Shown here in pieces: positions 35,227 through 44,999 of a stretch of 46,506 nucleotides of DNA (position 1 is its first letter; each line of letters opens with the position of its first letter). Source of the DNA: a virus. Position numbers and translations under genes: made by a program. Where the stretch lies: positions 1 to 46,506 of the IMG/VR virus record IMGVR_UViG_3300046817_000492; one strand, written 5' to 3'. The notes beneath the pieces are model-generated. The model had not been told where the DNA came from. It was given only the letters and a program-made list of their open reading frames with translations, and searched no databases.

Positions 35227-36248
35227 GCCGGAACTCCCGTGACATTGACCCTCGGCGCGCTGTTGATCATGCCCGCCGTTGGCTGCGCTATAATTGGTTG
35301 CCCCGGATTGCCGGTCACGGGGGACAGCGTGGCGATCGGCTTCGGCTGCGCCAGGTTCGCGGTCTGCTGGGCCGTCAGGTTCGCCGCCGCCTGATTGGCA
35401 GCCGCCTGGGCATTCAGGGAATTCACCTGGGCTGGAGTGAGTGTGCTGGTCATGCCCGAAAGGAACTGTCCGCCGGCCTGCAGCGCGCCATAGGCAAGAA
35501 GAGGATTGTCCTTCACGAAACCTAAGATGCCACTAAGCGAGCTGCTGACGCCTCCGGCTTGATCAGTAGTGTTGGTTGGAATCAACGGTTGACCACCGAA
35601 AGCTCCCGTTCCGCTCTGTCCCGGGGTACCGAAAGCATTATTTGCTGGACCGAACGTGCTCTGCTCGGTAGCCGGTGCGTTTGTTTCCCCTGGGGCGGCT
35701 GTATAGACCGGAGCAGGCGTTTGATCACCGGCTCCAACATTGACGGGCTTGTTCAGATCCACGCCTTCGAGGCTGAACGCTGCATCTGCTGGCGGAGTCG
35801 CTGCTTGCGAGGCTGCGGCTGCTACATCCGTAGCCGTGGTTCCTGTCGGACCCATTGCAGCTTCGGACGCCGCCGCCGCCTGGTCGGTCAGGCTCGAACT
35901 TCCCGCTAGACTCTGGATCACATCGCCGCTGGTCGAGCCCGCCGCCGCAGCTTCTGCCGTTGGTGCAGCCGCCGCTGTCGTGTCTGCCGCGGTCTGTGCT
36001 CCACCCCAGAGTGGCTGCGTGAGCGCGCTGTCGCCAAGGACGCCGGCAGCAGACGCCAACGAGCCGATGCCGCCGACCAGGCCGAGGCCAGCACCAACGT
36101 AGGTCAACGCCTTATTGTGCGTCACCGCGCCGATCGCGCCTATCGTCGCCCCGACTGCAGCTGTTACGGTAAACGCGGTGGCGGCGATAGCGCCGGTAGC
36201 AATTCCGACATCGGCAGCAATAGCGACGCCCACAGCCACAATCGGCAT
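35223..36248 (-). CDS. Gly/Ala-rich internal virion protein
   Basis: A 341-residue protein. The N-terminus is very hydrophobic (VAVGVAIAADVGIATGAIAA, then ALTYVGAGLGLVGGIGSLAS), probably membrane-interacting. Next come Ala/Thr-rich low-complexity sequence and a Gln/Asn/Ala-rich C-terminus (SLNAQAAANQAAANLTAQQT). It fits a membrane-active ejection protein or a structural peptide of the internal core; not proven. Confidence 0.6.
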   Translation of the reverse strand: MPIVAVGVAIAADVGIATGAIAATAFTVTAAVGATIGAIGAVTHNKALTYVGAGLGLVGGIGSLASAAGVLGDSALTQPLWGGAQTAADTTAAAAPTAEAAAAGSTSGDVIQSLAGSSSLTDQAAAASEAAMGPTGTTATDVAAAASQAATPPADAAFSLEGVDLNKPVNVGAGDQTPAPVYTAAPGETNAPATEQSTFGPANNAFGTPGQSGTGAFGGQPLIPTNTTDQAGGVSSSLSGILGFVKDNPLLAYGALQAGGQFLSGMTSTLTPAQVNSLNAQAAANQAAANLTAQQTANLAQPKPIATLSPVTGNPGQPIIAQPTAGMINSAPRVNVTGVPA

Positions 36249-36647
36249 CTAACTCTCCATTTTGGAGCCGCTCGATGCAAGATGCCATCGGGGCTTGCTC
36301 ATCTTGTAGTGGACGAAAAACTCATCCTCGCCTTCACGCACAAAGCCGAGCCGCTCGTTGAAGCGCTGCTGCCGGATCTCAGTCTTCGGCGTGCGCGTCT
36401 CGATATACCCATACTTTTTGAGTATCGGGTCTACGTGGTTGCGGATTAACTGGAGCGAGAATGGCACGCGCTTGAACGTCGAGAAGTGCAACTCGGGGCC
36501 GCGGGTGACGAAAGCGCCAAGCAACTCGCCGTCACGCTCCACTGGCTCGATCGTCCAGCCCGCCAGCCCCTGCTCGAACTGCTCGCGGGTGATGAATACG
36601 TGCGGCTCGGTCTGCCTCCACATAGCCTCGATGACGGCTACGCTCAT
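36249..36647 (-). CDS. GNAT-like acyltransferase of the virion region
   Basis: A 132-residue protein with a GNAT-like pattern: LAGWTIEPVERDGELLGAFV (beta strands), a central HVDPILKKYGYIETRT, then RQQRFNERLGFVREGEDEFF, as in the last helix and strand of the fold. Small acyltransferase-like proteins occur in the virion block of T7-like and related podoviruses; substrate unknown. It starts at ATG 36647, overlapping the upstream stop (ATGA). Confidence 0.7.
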   Translation of the reverse strand: MSVAVIEAMWRQTEPHVFITREQFEQGLAGWTIEPVERDGELLGAFVTRGPELHFSTFKRVPFSLQLIRNHVDPILKKYGYIETRTPKTEIRQQRFNERLGFVREGEDEFFVHYKMSKPRWHLASSGSKMES

Positions 36648-38152
36648 CCTTGTGGCCCTTCGTTACCACCGCCGCCGCCTCCCGCAGGAGCGTTGATAGT
36701 GCCGCCGCCTCCGGTAGCCGCGGCAGGAGTAGTGATCGGAGCGGCAGCGGCAGGCGTGGCAGCAGCAGCAGCCGGGGCGGCGGCCGCCGGCGCCGCGGCA
36801 GAGGCATCAGTAAAAACAAGGTTGCTGGTAACCTGTGTGTTGCCCGCGATGCCTTGGATAGCTGAAAGTGCATCCCGCAGCGCCTGCACTTGGTTATTCA
36901 TCGCCGATGTTTGTTGTGCAGCACTCAGGTTCGGGCTGGTGATGATGTTGCTCATGTTGGTCAAGGCCTGCGCGTAGATCGCCTGGGCACCCTGCGATGT
37001 CTGGAGCAGCGCCTTGTTCGCATCCGAAAGCTGCTGAATCTGCGTGTTGATGACGCCGTTCGCCTGGATGTTGGCCATCGCAGCATCATTGGTCTGTTTG
37101 TTGACAGCGAGCGCGTTGACGTTGTTCATCTCAGCGATAACCTGCGCCGAAAGTGTCTGCTTATCAGCAACGGAGAGGCTCGTATTACGCTGGATATTCG
37201 CCAAGATTTCCGACGAGGCGTTGTTTTTGTCGGTGATATTCATCGACGTCGTGCTCTGCAGCTGCGCAATCGCCGATGATGTAGAGGCTTGGATCTCCGC
37301 AATGTTGGTCGAGCCCGCGATGGTCTGCGTGTTAACCGCGAGCGCGTTTGCGTTGTTCATCGCGGCGATAACCTGCGCCGAAAGTGTCTGCTTATCAGCG
37401 ACGTCGAGGCTCGTATTACGCTGAATATTCGCCAAGATTTCCGACGAAGCGTTGTTTTTGTCGGTGATATTCATCGACGTCGTGCTCTGCAACTGCGCAA
37501 TCGCCGCTGATGTAGAGGCTTGGATCTGCGCGATGTTGGTCGAGCCCGCGATCGACTGGGCGTTCTGGGCGAAGGTGTTGCTCGCTGCGGCCTTTTGCGC
37601 CTCCTCCGTGTTCATTGCGCCCGCGTTAAACTGGCCAGTCTGCGTCGTAAGCTGGGCGTTCTGTAGAGCTGCCGTGTTGGCCTGCGCTGTGTTGGCCGCG
37701 CTCGCTGTATTAGCCGCAGCAGCGTTGGTGAGCGCCGCCTGTTGGTAGGCTTGTGCGTCAGCCGTGGCGATTGGAGTGGCAGCGTTGTAGAGCGCGCTTT
37801 GGCCAGCGGTGATAGCTTGGCTTGAATTGATCAGCCCGCGCTGGTTCATCTGCATGTTTGCGTTGGCTTCGGCCTGCTGCATGAGCTGCGAGCCGGATGC
37901 GATGATATTGCTAATCCGGCCAGAAGCAGTCTGGTTAGGCGTCACCGTGACATCGGTCGGCTTGTAGCCCTGTGCGACGGCATTGGCTGCGGTAGCGGTG
38001 GCCGCGTTATAGCCGGCCGCTGTTGGCAGACCAGGGGAAGCCGGCGTCAGATTGGAGTTGATCAAGCCGGTGCCAGGAGTAGGCGGAGGCGCCCCCGTCA
38101 CCACAGGAGGCGTCGTGGGAGCGTTGACGCCCTGGACGAGTGAGCCGGACAT
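36644..38152 (-). CDS. Repeat-containing Ala/Gln/Asn-rich virion protein
   Basis: A 502-residue protein with long helical, Gln/Asn/Ala/Thr-rich tracts (YQQAALTNAAAANTASAANT). It has a 77-residue direct duplication (IAGSTNIAQIQASTSAAIAQ through NANALAVNTQT) and a Gly/Pro C-terminus (ATGGGGTINAPAGGGGGGNE). The composition suggests a fibrous or internal scaffold part of the virion. It overlaps the next gene by four bases. No enzyme motif. Confidence 0.6.
   Translation of the reverse strand: MSGSLVQGVNAPTTPPVVTGAPPPTPGTGLINSNLTPASPGLPTAAGYNAATATAANAVAQGYKPTDVTVTPNQTASGRISNIIASGSQLMQQAEANANMQMNQRGLINSSQAITAGQSALYNAATPIATADAQAYQQAALTNAAAANTASAANTAQANTAALQNAQLTTQTGQFNAGAMNTEEAQKAAASNTFAQNAQSIAGSTNIAQIQASTSAAIAQLQSTTSMNITDKNNASSEILANIQRNTSLDVADKQTLSAQVIAAMNNANALAVNTQTIAGSTNIAEIQASTSSAIAQLQSTTSMNITDKNNASSEILANIQRNTSLSVADKQTLSAQVIAEMNNVNALAVNKQTNDAAMANIQANGVINTQIQQLSDANKALLQTSQGAQAIYAQALTNMSNIITSPNLSAAQQTSAMNNQVQALRDALSAIQGIAGNTQVTSNLVFTDASAAAPAAAAPAAAAATPAAAAPITTPAAATGGGGTINAPAGGGGGGNEGPQG
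37091..37552. repeat. Two 231-bp tandem copies inside a virion gene
   Basis: Copy 1 is about 37091-37321 and copy 2 about 37322-37552, 231 bases (77 codons) apart and nearly identical. The frame is preserved, so the protein has a duplicated 77-residue unit. A further partial copy may precede copy 1. Confidence 0.85.
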
Positions 38153-38155
38153 TCG

Positions 38156-38791
38156 TTATACTCCCGCGACCGCGCGCCACACACCGGCCCCGCGGCTTAT
38201 ATAGAGCGTCGTGCCGATACCACCGTCTTTGCGAATATAAATACTTCCGACTGGCCTTGTAGCCGACGGAATAGGGATGTCCGTTTCAATAGTTACTTGC
38301 TGTGGAGGTGCGCCGAGGGAAATTCCATGAACAGCCAAGCTGCCCGCCAGCACTTCTCCGACTGCCGACAGAGTAGTGAAATTGCCGGTCGATGGTGTTA
38401 CATTGCCAATTTGGCCATTAAAGCTCGGTCCAGATACGTTTCCTGAAAAAGTCACTTCGCCTATGATCGTCAGAGCACCAAAATAGCCTATAAGCGCTGG
38501 GGTCGTGATTGCGGCCCCCCCAAATATATTCGCCGCAGTGATGTTGGTGAACGCGCCCGTACTTGGCACCACATTGCCGATCGGACCTGGAGATGATAGC
38601 GGCGTCGTCGTCGTTATCAGGGCGGTACCGGTTGAGTTTACGACAACGAATGCACCGGCCCGGCCAGCCAACGGCGAGGGCAACATCGAGAAGGCAGCGG
38701 AGATCGCGGCGAATTCGGCGCGGATCGGTGCCGACGCTTCCGGTGAGCCGGTGGCCGGTGTGCCCGTGGGGGTATAATATATATTCGCCAT
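38156..38791 (-). CDS. Tail fibre/adhesion-like protein
   Basis: A 211-residue protein. The N-terminus (IYYTPTGTPATGSPEASAPI) is followed by repeated beta units, including IGNVVPSTGAFTNITAANIF and IGNVTPSTGNFTTLSAVGEV, the G.G..TPSTG.F..... repeat of phage fibres. The C-terminus has PVGSIYIRKDGGIGTTLYIS, a tip-like ending. It could be a short fibre or receptor-binding accessory. It shares one base with the hub gene at 38791. Confidence 0.72.
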   Translation of the reverse strand: MANIYYTPTGTPATGSPEASAPIRAEFAAISAAFSMLPSPLAGRAGAFVVVNSTGTALITTTTPLSSPGPIGNVVPSTGAFTNITAANIFGGAAITTPALIGYFGALTIIGEVTFSGNVSGPSFNGQIGNVTPSTGNFTTLSAVGEVLAGSLAVHGISLGAPPQQVTIETDIPIPSATRPVGSIYIRKDGGIGTTLYISRGAGVWRAVAGV

Positions 38792-40932
38792 TACACCCTG
38801 ATCCCTCGGCCCATGGAGTAGTGATAAATTAAACTATTGAGCGTGAACGCTGAGACGTAGTTCGTGCTTGATGTGATGGTCACCTGGACGTTCTCGCCCC
38901 ATCCGGTCATGTCCACATCGGTTGGGGCAAGCGTCGTGCCATCCCATGTGAAGCCTGAGTCCCACGCGCCCCCACTGTCCCAGTTGCTCGGCGGTGTAAA
39001 ACCGCTCACATATCCGACCGGCACCGGCTGCCCCACGAGCGCCGAGCTATAGGCAAGCTGGTAACCGAATTGGAATTCCGCATAACCTGCACCCTGCACT
39101 TCGACCGAGCCGGCGCGAAACCGCTTCAGAATGCGCGGCGACTTGAGCGGATCCCAGGCCATCGTGATGTAGGCAGTCAGCGGTGCCCCGTCGAACGATG
39201 TGCCGCGCTCCATCTGGTAGACGTAGCCGAGGTTGTCTGACGAGCCGAAGTAGATCACCTCTTCGTCGTTCGTCGTAACGGTCTCGTCACAGCAGGAGAC
39301 AGGATTGGGGAACAGCACCGGGATGGCACCCAGGTACTGCTGATTGATTGTCGTCACCCACAGCCCGTAGCCATCGGAGAAAAACACGCGGTAGCTGGAC
39401 TTCTCCCGGAAGATACAAGACGCGGTCAGTTTGGTCCGTTCCTGCTGAATGAACGGCAAAATATTGTGCGTCAGTGTGCTGGAGGAAAAGTTGCCCCAGG
39501 TCCAGGTCGTGCGCATTGTGATGACACCAAGAGTATCGAACACAAAGACATCGGCGAGGTTCTGGACAGAGTGCATCAATGCGCCCTGGCCAGTGTTGAA
39601 GATCACGAAGTTGAACGTCGTCGGATCGGTGCCATACAGCACGCCGGTATTGCTGTGCATGTAGACGCCCAGCGCGGCGGTGGTTTGGTTGCCCGGTAGG
39701 GTCAGAAGCTCGTGGACATGATCTCCGGTTGCGATCTCGCCGCCACCGTCTACCACGGACCATTTGAATGGGGTTCCCACCCCGCAATAGATGATCGAGG
39801 ATGCCTGTCCGAGCATGAGGTAATTTTTGTGGAACGCGATGACATCTGGTGCATTCGGCACGAGGCCAGTCTCAATCGGTGCATAGGTCTCGCCATCGAA
39901 CTCAAAAGGTGGATTGACGTTATCGCAGCCGTAGATGCGTCGTGTGACCAACTGGCCAGAGAAGTTGCACTTGACGAACTCGTAATCCCCGCCCGGCACG
40001 ATGGTGATCGGCGTTTGAATGCCCGAGAGCGTGATCGCTCCTCCGCTCGATGTCGTCGCCACGCCAGCTGCGAAATTGCCTCCCGCCGGATCAGTGATGA
40101 CGAACGCCCCCGCAGCAGTATTGCCAGGCCCCGGAGCGAAAGCACCTGATTGCCACATGACGCGCTTGATCGTCGCCGTCACACCGCCTTGCGTTAGCGT
40201 GTCGCCATCAGATGGAGGGGTCACCCCGGCGGTGAAATGTATCAGGTTGAACAGCGGCACCAGCACCCAGCCTGCTGGAGACGCCTTGTGGATTGCAACG
40301 GACAGACCGTCAGCAACGGCGCGGAAGGCGTAGAGGTTATCGACGCCATCCCCCGCGCCAAAAATCATGCCTACGACGCCGAGCATAGGGCCGCTGCCAG
40401 GAACCGGGCCGATCCGAGCACGGTAAACGTCTGCCGCAGCGGCGGTGTAGATCGCCGCCGTCCTGGGGCTGACCGAGGCCGTTGGGGTCACCGCCGTGCC
40501 GACCGGCATGGGGCCTGGAGTGCTTACGTCTGAGAACGTGTTAAAGACGCCGGTCACCAGCGTGATAGCCACATAGGGGGCCGGGCTTGTCGCCACGGCT
40601 ACAATCGTTCCTGACGCACCGCTGGCGGGCTGCGCGAGGACTTCCCCCACCGACGGGATGTTGATGAAGGCATCCACCTGGACGATCTGATATGTGGCTG
40701 AACTCGGAGCCGCCTGACCGTCTGTGCGCTCGTAGCCGACGATGCGCGAATAGCCGCCAGATTGTGCGCACTCGTAATTCACGCCTGACCGCACTGCGCC
40801 AGCCTGGAGACGAAGCGAGGGGGTTACTAAGTCCAGCCCCCCAGGAAAGCTGACGCCCTGCGGAGTTTGCCCACCCCCGAGGTTCGTGAGACCGTATTTT
40901 ACGGGAGGCAGGTTGAGTTTGCGATTGCTCAT
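38791..40932 (-). CDS. Large tail hub/stabilisation-like structural protein
   Basis: A 713-residue beta-rich protein. The N-terminal region contains VKYGLTNLGGGQTPQGVSFP and GLDLVTPSLRLQAGAVRSGV; the centre has repeats with VTPPSDGDTLTQGGVTATI and PGGDYEFVKCNFSGQLVTRR, and the C-terminus DSGGAWDSGFTWDGT. The size, composition and position between the fibre and the adaptor genes fit a tail tubular B-like or gp10-like protein that closes the short tail. Overlaps the adaptor gene by four bases. Confidence 0.68.
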   Translation of the reverse strand: MSNRKLNLPPVKYGLTNLGGGQTPQGVSFPGGLDLVTPSLRLQAGAVRSGVNYECAQSGGYSRIVGYERTDGQAAPSSATYQIVQVDAFINIPSVGEVLAQPASGASGTIVAVATSPAPYVAITLVTGVFNTFSDVSTPGPMPVGTAVTPTASVSPRTAAIYTAAAADVYRARIGPVPGSGPMLGVVGMIFGAGDGVDNLYAFRAVADGLSVAIHKASPAGWVLVPLFNLIHFTAGVTPPSDGDTLTQGGVTATIKRVMWQSGAFAPGPGNTAAGAFVITDPAGGNFAAGVATTSSGGAITLSGIQTPITIVPGGDYEFVKCNFSGQLVTRRIYGCDNVNPPFEFDGETYAPIETGLVPNAPDVIAFHKNYLMLGQASSIIYCGVGTPFKWSVVDGGGEIATGDHVHELLTLPGNQTTAALGVYMHSNTGVLYGTDPTTFNFVIFNTGQGALMHSVQNLADVFVFDTLGVITMRTTWTWGNFSSSTLTHNILPFIQQERTKLTASCIFREKSSYRVFFSDGYGLWVTTINQQYLGAIPVLFPNPVSCCDETVTTNDEEVIYFGSSDNLGYVYQMERGTSFDGAPLTAYITMAWDPLKSPRILKRFRAGSVEVQGAGYAEFQFGYQLAYSSALVGQPVPVGYVSGFTPPSNWDSGGAWDSGFTWDGTTLAPTDVDMTGWGENVQVTITSSTNYVSAFTLNSLIYHYSMGRGIRV

Positions 40933-41735
40933 GCGAGCGCACCGGAGAAGCTCATCGCTGGCAATCTGCGCGCCTCAAGTTCGCGGAACATAGTGTTCCA
41001 TTCAAACTCCGCGCGCTGCAACACGTCTGCCGCGCTTTCATAGTAGCCGTATTTTTGCATCGCCCTCCAGACGACCAGAATGTGATACCGCAGCGGCAGA
41101 CCAAGCGGAACGTCGGTATCGTTCACCATCAGCGTCGGCGCGATCCAGAAGTCCCCGGTAACCGTATAGAGCCCGTTTGGTGGCGGCCCGAGGCAAAGCG
41201 ACTGATCCGGCCCAATTGCGATAGCTACAGGCCGGGTGCGAACCTTCCGCATGGCACCAAACATGTAGGCGTCGCGCCACACATCGAACGGAATGCAATC
41301 GAGGAACGTCTCGTCCGTGCCGCCTCCGCCGAAGCTGTTGCCACCAAAGGGCTGGCCAATTCCGAATAATCCGATTGGATAGCTGCCAATTCCTCCGCTC
41401 TCAAGGCCGCCGATCGCATTCATGGTGCTGTAGGTGCGGAACGTGATGAGATCCCATTTGCCGAAGCTGTCGGTGGCGACGCCGACCTGCCCGATATCCG
41501 TGCCGAGTTGAATGTTGAACTGCCCATTTCCGGGAACAACTGATATACCGGAGCCCAGGATATTGCTCGCTCGCATCCAGTCCCAGTCGTCGTGGAGGGC
41601 CTGAAGCTCGGACCAGGAATCGCTTACCCATTGCACGATCCTTCCCAGACTGCCAATCTGGCCGGATGTCGTCTGGAGGGTTCCGGACACACCGCAATTC
41701 AGCGCTGCGGATTGACAAAGCTGGAGGAAGTTCAT
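40929..41735 (-). CDS. Head-tail adaptor (tail tubular A-like) protein
   Basis: A 268-residue protein. The N-terminus (MNFLQLCQSAALNCGVSGTL, then LGRIVQWVSDSWSELQALHD, DWDWMR) matches the adaptor pattern of short-tailed phages (L..L...A.......G........W...AW..I...H.DW.WMR). The C-terminus contains LPLRYHILVVWRAMQKYGYY and ADVLQRAEFEWNTMFRELEA. It joins the portal to the tail hub. ATGA overlaps the hub gene. Its start, ATG 41735, lies inside a rightward promoter. Confidence 0.82.
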   Translation of the reverse strand: MNFLQLCQSAALNCGVSGTLQTTSGQIGSLGRIVQWVSDSWSELQALHDDWDWMRASNILGSGISVVPGNGQFNIQLGTDIGQVGVATDSFGKWDLITFRTYSTMNAIGGLESGGIGSYPIGLFGIGQPFGGNSFGGGGTDETFLDCIPFDVWRDAYMFGAMRKVRTRPVAIAIGPDQSLCLGPPPNGLYTVTGDFWIAPTLMVNDTDVPLGLPLRYHILVVWRAMQKYGYYESAADVLQRAEFEWNTMFRELEARRLPAMSFSGALA

Positions 41736-41741
41736 GACAAT
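41712..41741 (+). promoter_or_regulatory. Rightward promoter inside the adaptor gene start
   Basis: TTGACA (41712-41717), 18-base spacer, GACAAT (41736-41741; four of six). It lies in the first codons of the leftward adaptor gene and ends 22 bases before the rightward zinc-ribbon gene, so the cargo gene can be transcribed alone. Confidence 0.55.
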
Positions 41742-41763
41742 GCCCCCAACGAAGGAGCCAGAG

Positions 41764-41967
41764 ATGATCGAAGACGAATTGTGTGTAGCGGCGTGCGATC
41801 GGTGCGGGTACCGAGCCTACATGCCTGTGGCGGACGTGAAGGCGGGGCTTCACTGCTCAGAGTGTGCCGTGCCGCTGGTGGCGCTGACGGACGTGTCATT
41901 GGATGAGATCGCGCCGCATACATCACGCCACCCGGATCATAATAGCGCTGCCGTTGCGGTAGAATGA
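41764..41967 (+). CDS. Small zinc-ribbon cargo protein
   Basis: A 67-residue protein. MIEDELCVAACDRCGYRAYM then CSEC give two Cys pairs of a zinc ribbon; the C-terminus is acidic then basic. It reads rightward between two leftward virion genes, overlapping the tail-fibre gene end by 45 bases. AAGGAG lies six bases before ATG 41764; the in-frame ATG at 41734 lacks this site. A cargo gene with its own promoter. Confidence 0.68.
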   Translation: MIEDELCVAACDRCGYRAYMPVADVKAGLHCSECAVPLVALTDVSLDEIAPHTSRHPDHNSAAVAVE

Positions 41968-44900
41968 ACCCACAGCCACGCCTCCAGTGGCCGCTGCAGC
42001 GTCATCGGCGTAGCTGGCGCTCCCTTGTAGGAACGGCGAGCTGATGCCTGCCGCATCCATCGATGTGGCCACGCCCATCATCACGCTACCGCGAGCCCCG
42101 CCTGCGCCGTTTAGCGGAGTAGAGAATGTAACGCCTGGGAAGGCCGTGTAACCAGAGCCGGCGTTCGTGACGGTCACGCCTGCGCTGCCCTTTTTGACGC
42201 CCCAAAAAAGCGGCGAGATCACGAGGCCGGCACCGCCGCCGCCAGTGGTCGTCGTGGCTCCAACGGGCGGATAGACTGAGTAGCTTCCCGGCTCTAGACC
42301 TTGGAATGACGTCACGGCCCCGGAGCCATCAATTGCCGTGATTCTCCCCTGCGCGACCGTGCTATGGGTTCCCCCCACCAGCGTAAATGTACCACCTAGA
42401 GAATATCCGGAGCCACCGTTGATGATGTGTACGTCGCTAAGCCACTGCATCCCCGTAACGTCGGCGGTGGCGGTAACGCTTGGTGAGGCGTCGATTGTGG
42501 CAGTGGGGTAGTCTGGGTTGGTGTAGAAGCCAAACGTATTCACCAGGATGGCCGCTACTGTTCCGTCCGTGGCATCGATCTGATCTGTGGCTTGGATACC
42601 GCCACTGACCGACAGTTCGCCATTAACGAGAGTGTCGTTCTGCGATCTTAGGTTATATGCAAAATATTCTGGGGCATCCGTCCCGATGAGTACCGCAATC
42701 CCGGTCATATCCGCCGGCACGTGGTTCCGCCACCGTCCAGCGGTGCCATCGCTGCCATAAATCTGACCAGAGAACGTAACTCTGCTGGGGTCGGAAAAAT
42801 AGACGGCGGGGGCGTTCAGGAAGCCAACATTAATCTCCTGATTAAACAATCGCACATGAACGATATTATCACCGAGCCCGTAGAGCGCCATCGCGGCGAA
42901 ACACGACGCATCGTTGAATATGAAACGACTAAATTGGGGCACACTGAGGCCAGAGGGCGGCTGGCGATCGATGAAGACCACAAACTTCGCTCCCTCGACG
43001 TGGCACTGCAATGCGGTCAGTCCAGTCGTTTGAGCCAGCGTCGATGCGACAATAAAAAAGGCCGCCTGGTGAGCAAAATAGTAGTTGCCGCCGTGATCGT
43101 GTCCTATGCCACCGAGCATCCACACGCCATAACCGTTCGGGTGCCCGTTGACTAAGGCGACCTCACCGCGGCTACCTCCTATGAAACTTTGCGCCGTGTC
43201 TACGGGTGCGGTGATGGAAACAAAGCCCGATGCGACGTTCCATACCGACGAGTTGGTAGCATCCTCGATGCGACTAAAGGGAGCCGAGACAATTCCCCGC
43301 ACAAATCCAGGGACAATGCCTTCTGAAGCGAAGTTGTAATCCCAGGCGCAGTCCGTAAAGTTCCCTCCGAGAGAGATGTTATCGGACCCCATATAGGCGG
43401 CTACCTGAACGGTGTTGACGCGGCCGATTTGGCGCGACCACCGCGGCGGAAATGTAGGGTCGCCGACAATTTTGAAGTTGATTAGTGCCCCATTCGTGGA
43501 TCCCATCTCATCAAAAATCGGCTTGCCACTGGCGCACGAGTAGATAGCACAGTTTTGGCCGTCTATGAGATAATGGGCCATCTCAGTGAAGTTCAGCGGG
43601 CCGTTGACCAGATAGTCCCCTGTTGTGGAGAACACCAGCTTGGCGTCAGTTATCGCTCTGCCGGTGGTGTCGATGGCGCTTTGGGCGCGGATGGCATCAG
43701 ATGCGGCGTTGATGGCTGGCGCGTTGTCGGTCCCGATCACCACCGTTGGCGCGGTCCACGTCATGTTGAAGGTGACACCGCCGCCAGGGCCGGTGCAGCT
43801 AACTGGATTGGCCGGAACAACCGAATATCCACCCGGCACGGTGACAGCAGCGATCGAGGACGCCTGCCCCTGGTACCGCACCGTGTTCGCTCCCATGACG
43901 AGCGTGACTGTGGCGTCCGTCAGGCCGCTGACGTTGTTGATGTCGACGATCGGCTCTGCCGCTAGGCTAGGCGGGTTTGCCTGATAGATTCCAGCCGTCG
44001 TTGGGATGGGGGTAATGCTTGCCAGCACGCCGCCGGTGATGGTGCCAGTGAACTGGCACGGGGTGGCGGCGAGCGATGTGCATTTGAAGGTGTAGGTGCC
44101 GTCAACTCCGCCAGAGCCAACTGTGTTGATCGCCACAAGAACGACCTTGGTGGTCTGCACCGTCACCTGGGTCGGAACTACGAACGTCCCGCCCGTCAGC
44201 GTATAAACGTCGAGCGGTGTAACCAGTATTCCTGGATTACCGATCGTGGGATTGCCCGTCGCCTGATAGGCGATGTTGGCGAGTGTTGTCGACACCGTGC
44301 CGCTCAGCACGATCTGATTGCTGGCGGGGACGCTGGCAACTATCGCTTTGGCGCCGGCTGTGATTGGCACCCAGGTGCCAGCGACGGTGAGTGCTGTAGG
44401 ATCCTTAATCAGAGTATAGGTGAACGTCGAGGCGCTCGTTGGCGTGACCGCAAAGGTGCCATTGTAGGCATCAGGAGTGCAGCCCGCGATGGTCGCCTGG
44501 ATTGTCTGCCCAAGCGGGATGTTGTGTGGATCTGCGGTCGTGACCGTGACCGTCTTAGCGAGCCACGCCGCTGCGGAAATGGCCGCCGGGGCTGTCACGC
44601 CGCCGCCCAGGCCACCGAGAGGCATCACCACCAATTGCCCCGGAACGACCGCGCTCAGATCCGCACCGGCAATGGTGAGGATCGGGTTGGTTCCAGCCAG
44701 GCAAGTCAGCGCGCCGGAATATTCCTTGCGATCTCCAATTGCGCCAAAATCACCAACATTAAACGTGTCAGCAAACCGATCAGCGAGCGTGCGAGTAGCT
44801 GTCGAGCCAGGAACCAAAACTTCGACTGTCGACGTGGCATCAACGGTCGAGCCGATGACGAACCCGCTATCCAGAGTGCCGCCCGTGCCGTCGACCTTGT

Positions 44901-44973
44901 CGCCGAAGTAGCCGTCCCAATTTTGGACGGTCGGGATCTGACCGTAGAAGAAGTTCGGATCGGAGTTGGGCAT
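41923..44973 (-). CDS. Large tail fibre/tail spike protein
   Basis: A 1016-residue protein from ATG 44973. The first 60 residues (NFFYGQIPTVQNWDGYFGDK) are a virion-attachment head. The middle has repeated beta-sandwich-like units (VTVTTADPHNIPLGQTIQAT; AYNGTFAVTPTSASTFTYTL). From about residue 420 the pattern suits a beta-helix (AINAASDAIRAQSAIDTTGR; AKLVFSTTGDYLVNGPLNFT), and the end holds IINGGSGYSLGGTFTLVGGT and a trimer-like tip. It probably binds the host surface. ATG 44973 follows GGGGAACC; an upstream frame to 45033 would overlap the previous gene. Confidence 0.78.
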   Translation of the reverse strand: MPNSDPNFFYGQIPTVQNWDGYFGDKVDGTGGTLDSGFVIGSTVDATSTVEVLVPGSTATRTLADRFADTFNVGDFGAIGDRKEYSGALTCLAGTNPILTIAGADLSAVVPGQLVVMPLGGLGGGVTAPAAISAAAWLAKTVTVTTADPHNIPLGQTIQATIAGCTPDAYNGTFAVTPTSASTFTYTLIKDPTALTVAGTWVPITAGAKAIVASVPASNQIVLSGTVSTTLANIAYQATGNPTIGNPGILVTPLDVYTLTGGTFVVPTQVTVQTTKVVLVAINTVGSGGVDGTYTFKCTSLAATPCQFTGTITGGVLASITPIPTTAGIYQANPPSLAAEPIVDINNVSGLTDATVTLVMGANTVRYQGQASSIAAVTVPGGYSVVPANPVSCTGPGGGVTFNMTWTAPTVVIGTDNAPAINAASDAIRAQSAIDTTGRAITDAKLVFSTTGDYLVNGPLNFTEMAHYLIDGQNCAIYSCASGKPIFDEMGSTNGALINFKIVGDPTFPPRWSRQIGRVNTVQVAAYMGSDNISLGGNFTDCAWDYNFASEGIVPGFVRGIVSAPFSRIEDATNSSVWNVASGFVSITAPVDTAQSFIGGSRGEVALVNGHPNGYGVWMLGGIGHDHGGNYYFAHQAAFFIVASTLAQTTGLTALQCHVEGAKFVVFIDRQPPSGLSVPQFSRFIFNDASCFAAMALYGLGDNIVHVRLFNQEINVGFLNAPAVYFSDPSRVTFSGQIYGSDGTAGRWRNHVPADMTGIAVLIGTDAPEYFAYNLRSQNDTLVNGELSVSGGIQATDQIDATDGTVAAILVNTFGFYTNPDYPTATIDASPSVTATADVTGMQWLSDVHIINGGSGYSLGGTFTLVGGTHSTVAQGRITAIDGSGAVTSFQGLEPGSYSVYPPVGATTTTGGGGAGLVISPLFWGVKKGSAGVTVTNAGSGYTAFPGVTFSTPLNGAGGARGSVMMGVATSMDAAGISSPFLQGSASYADDAAAATGGVAVGSFYRNGSAIMIRVA

Positions 44974-44999
44974 CTGGCAGGGTTCCCCGATTGCGACTG

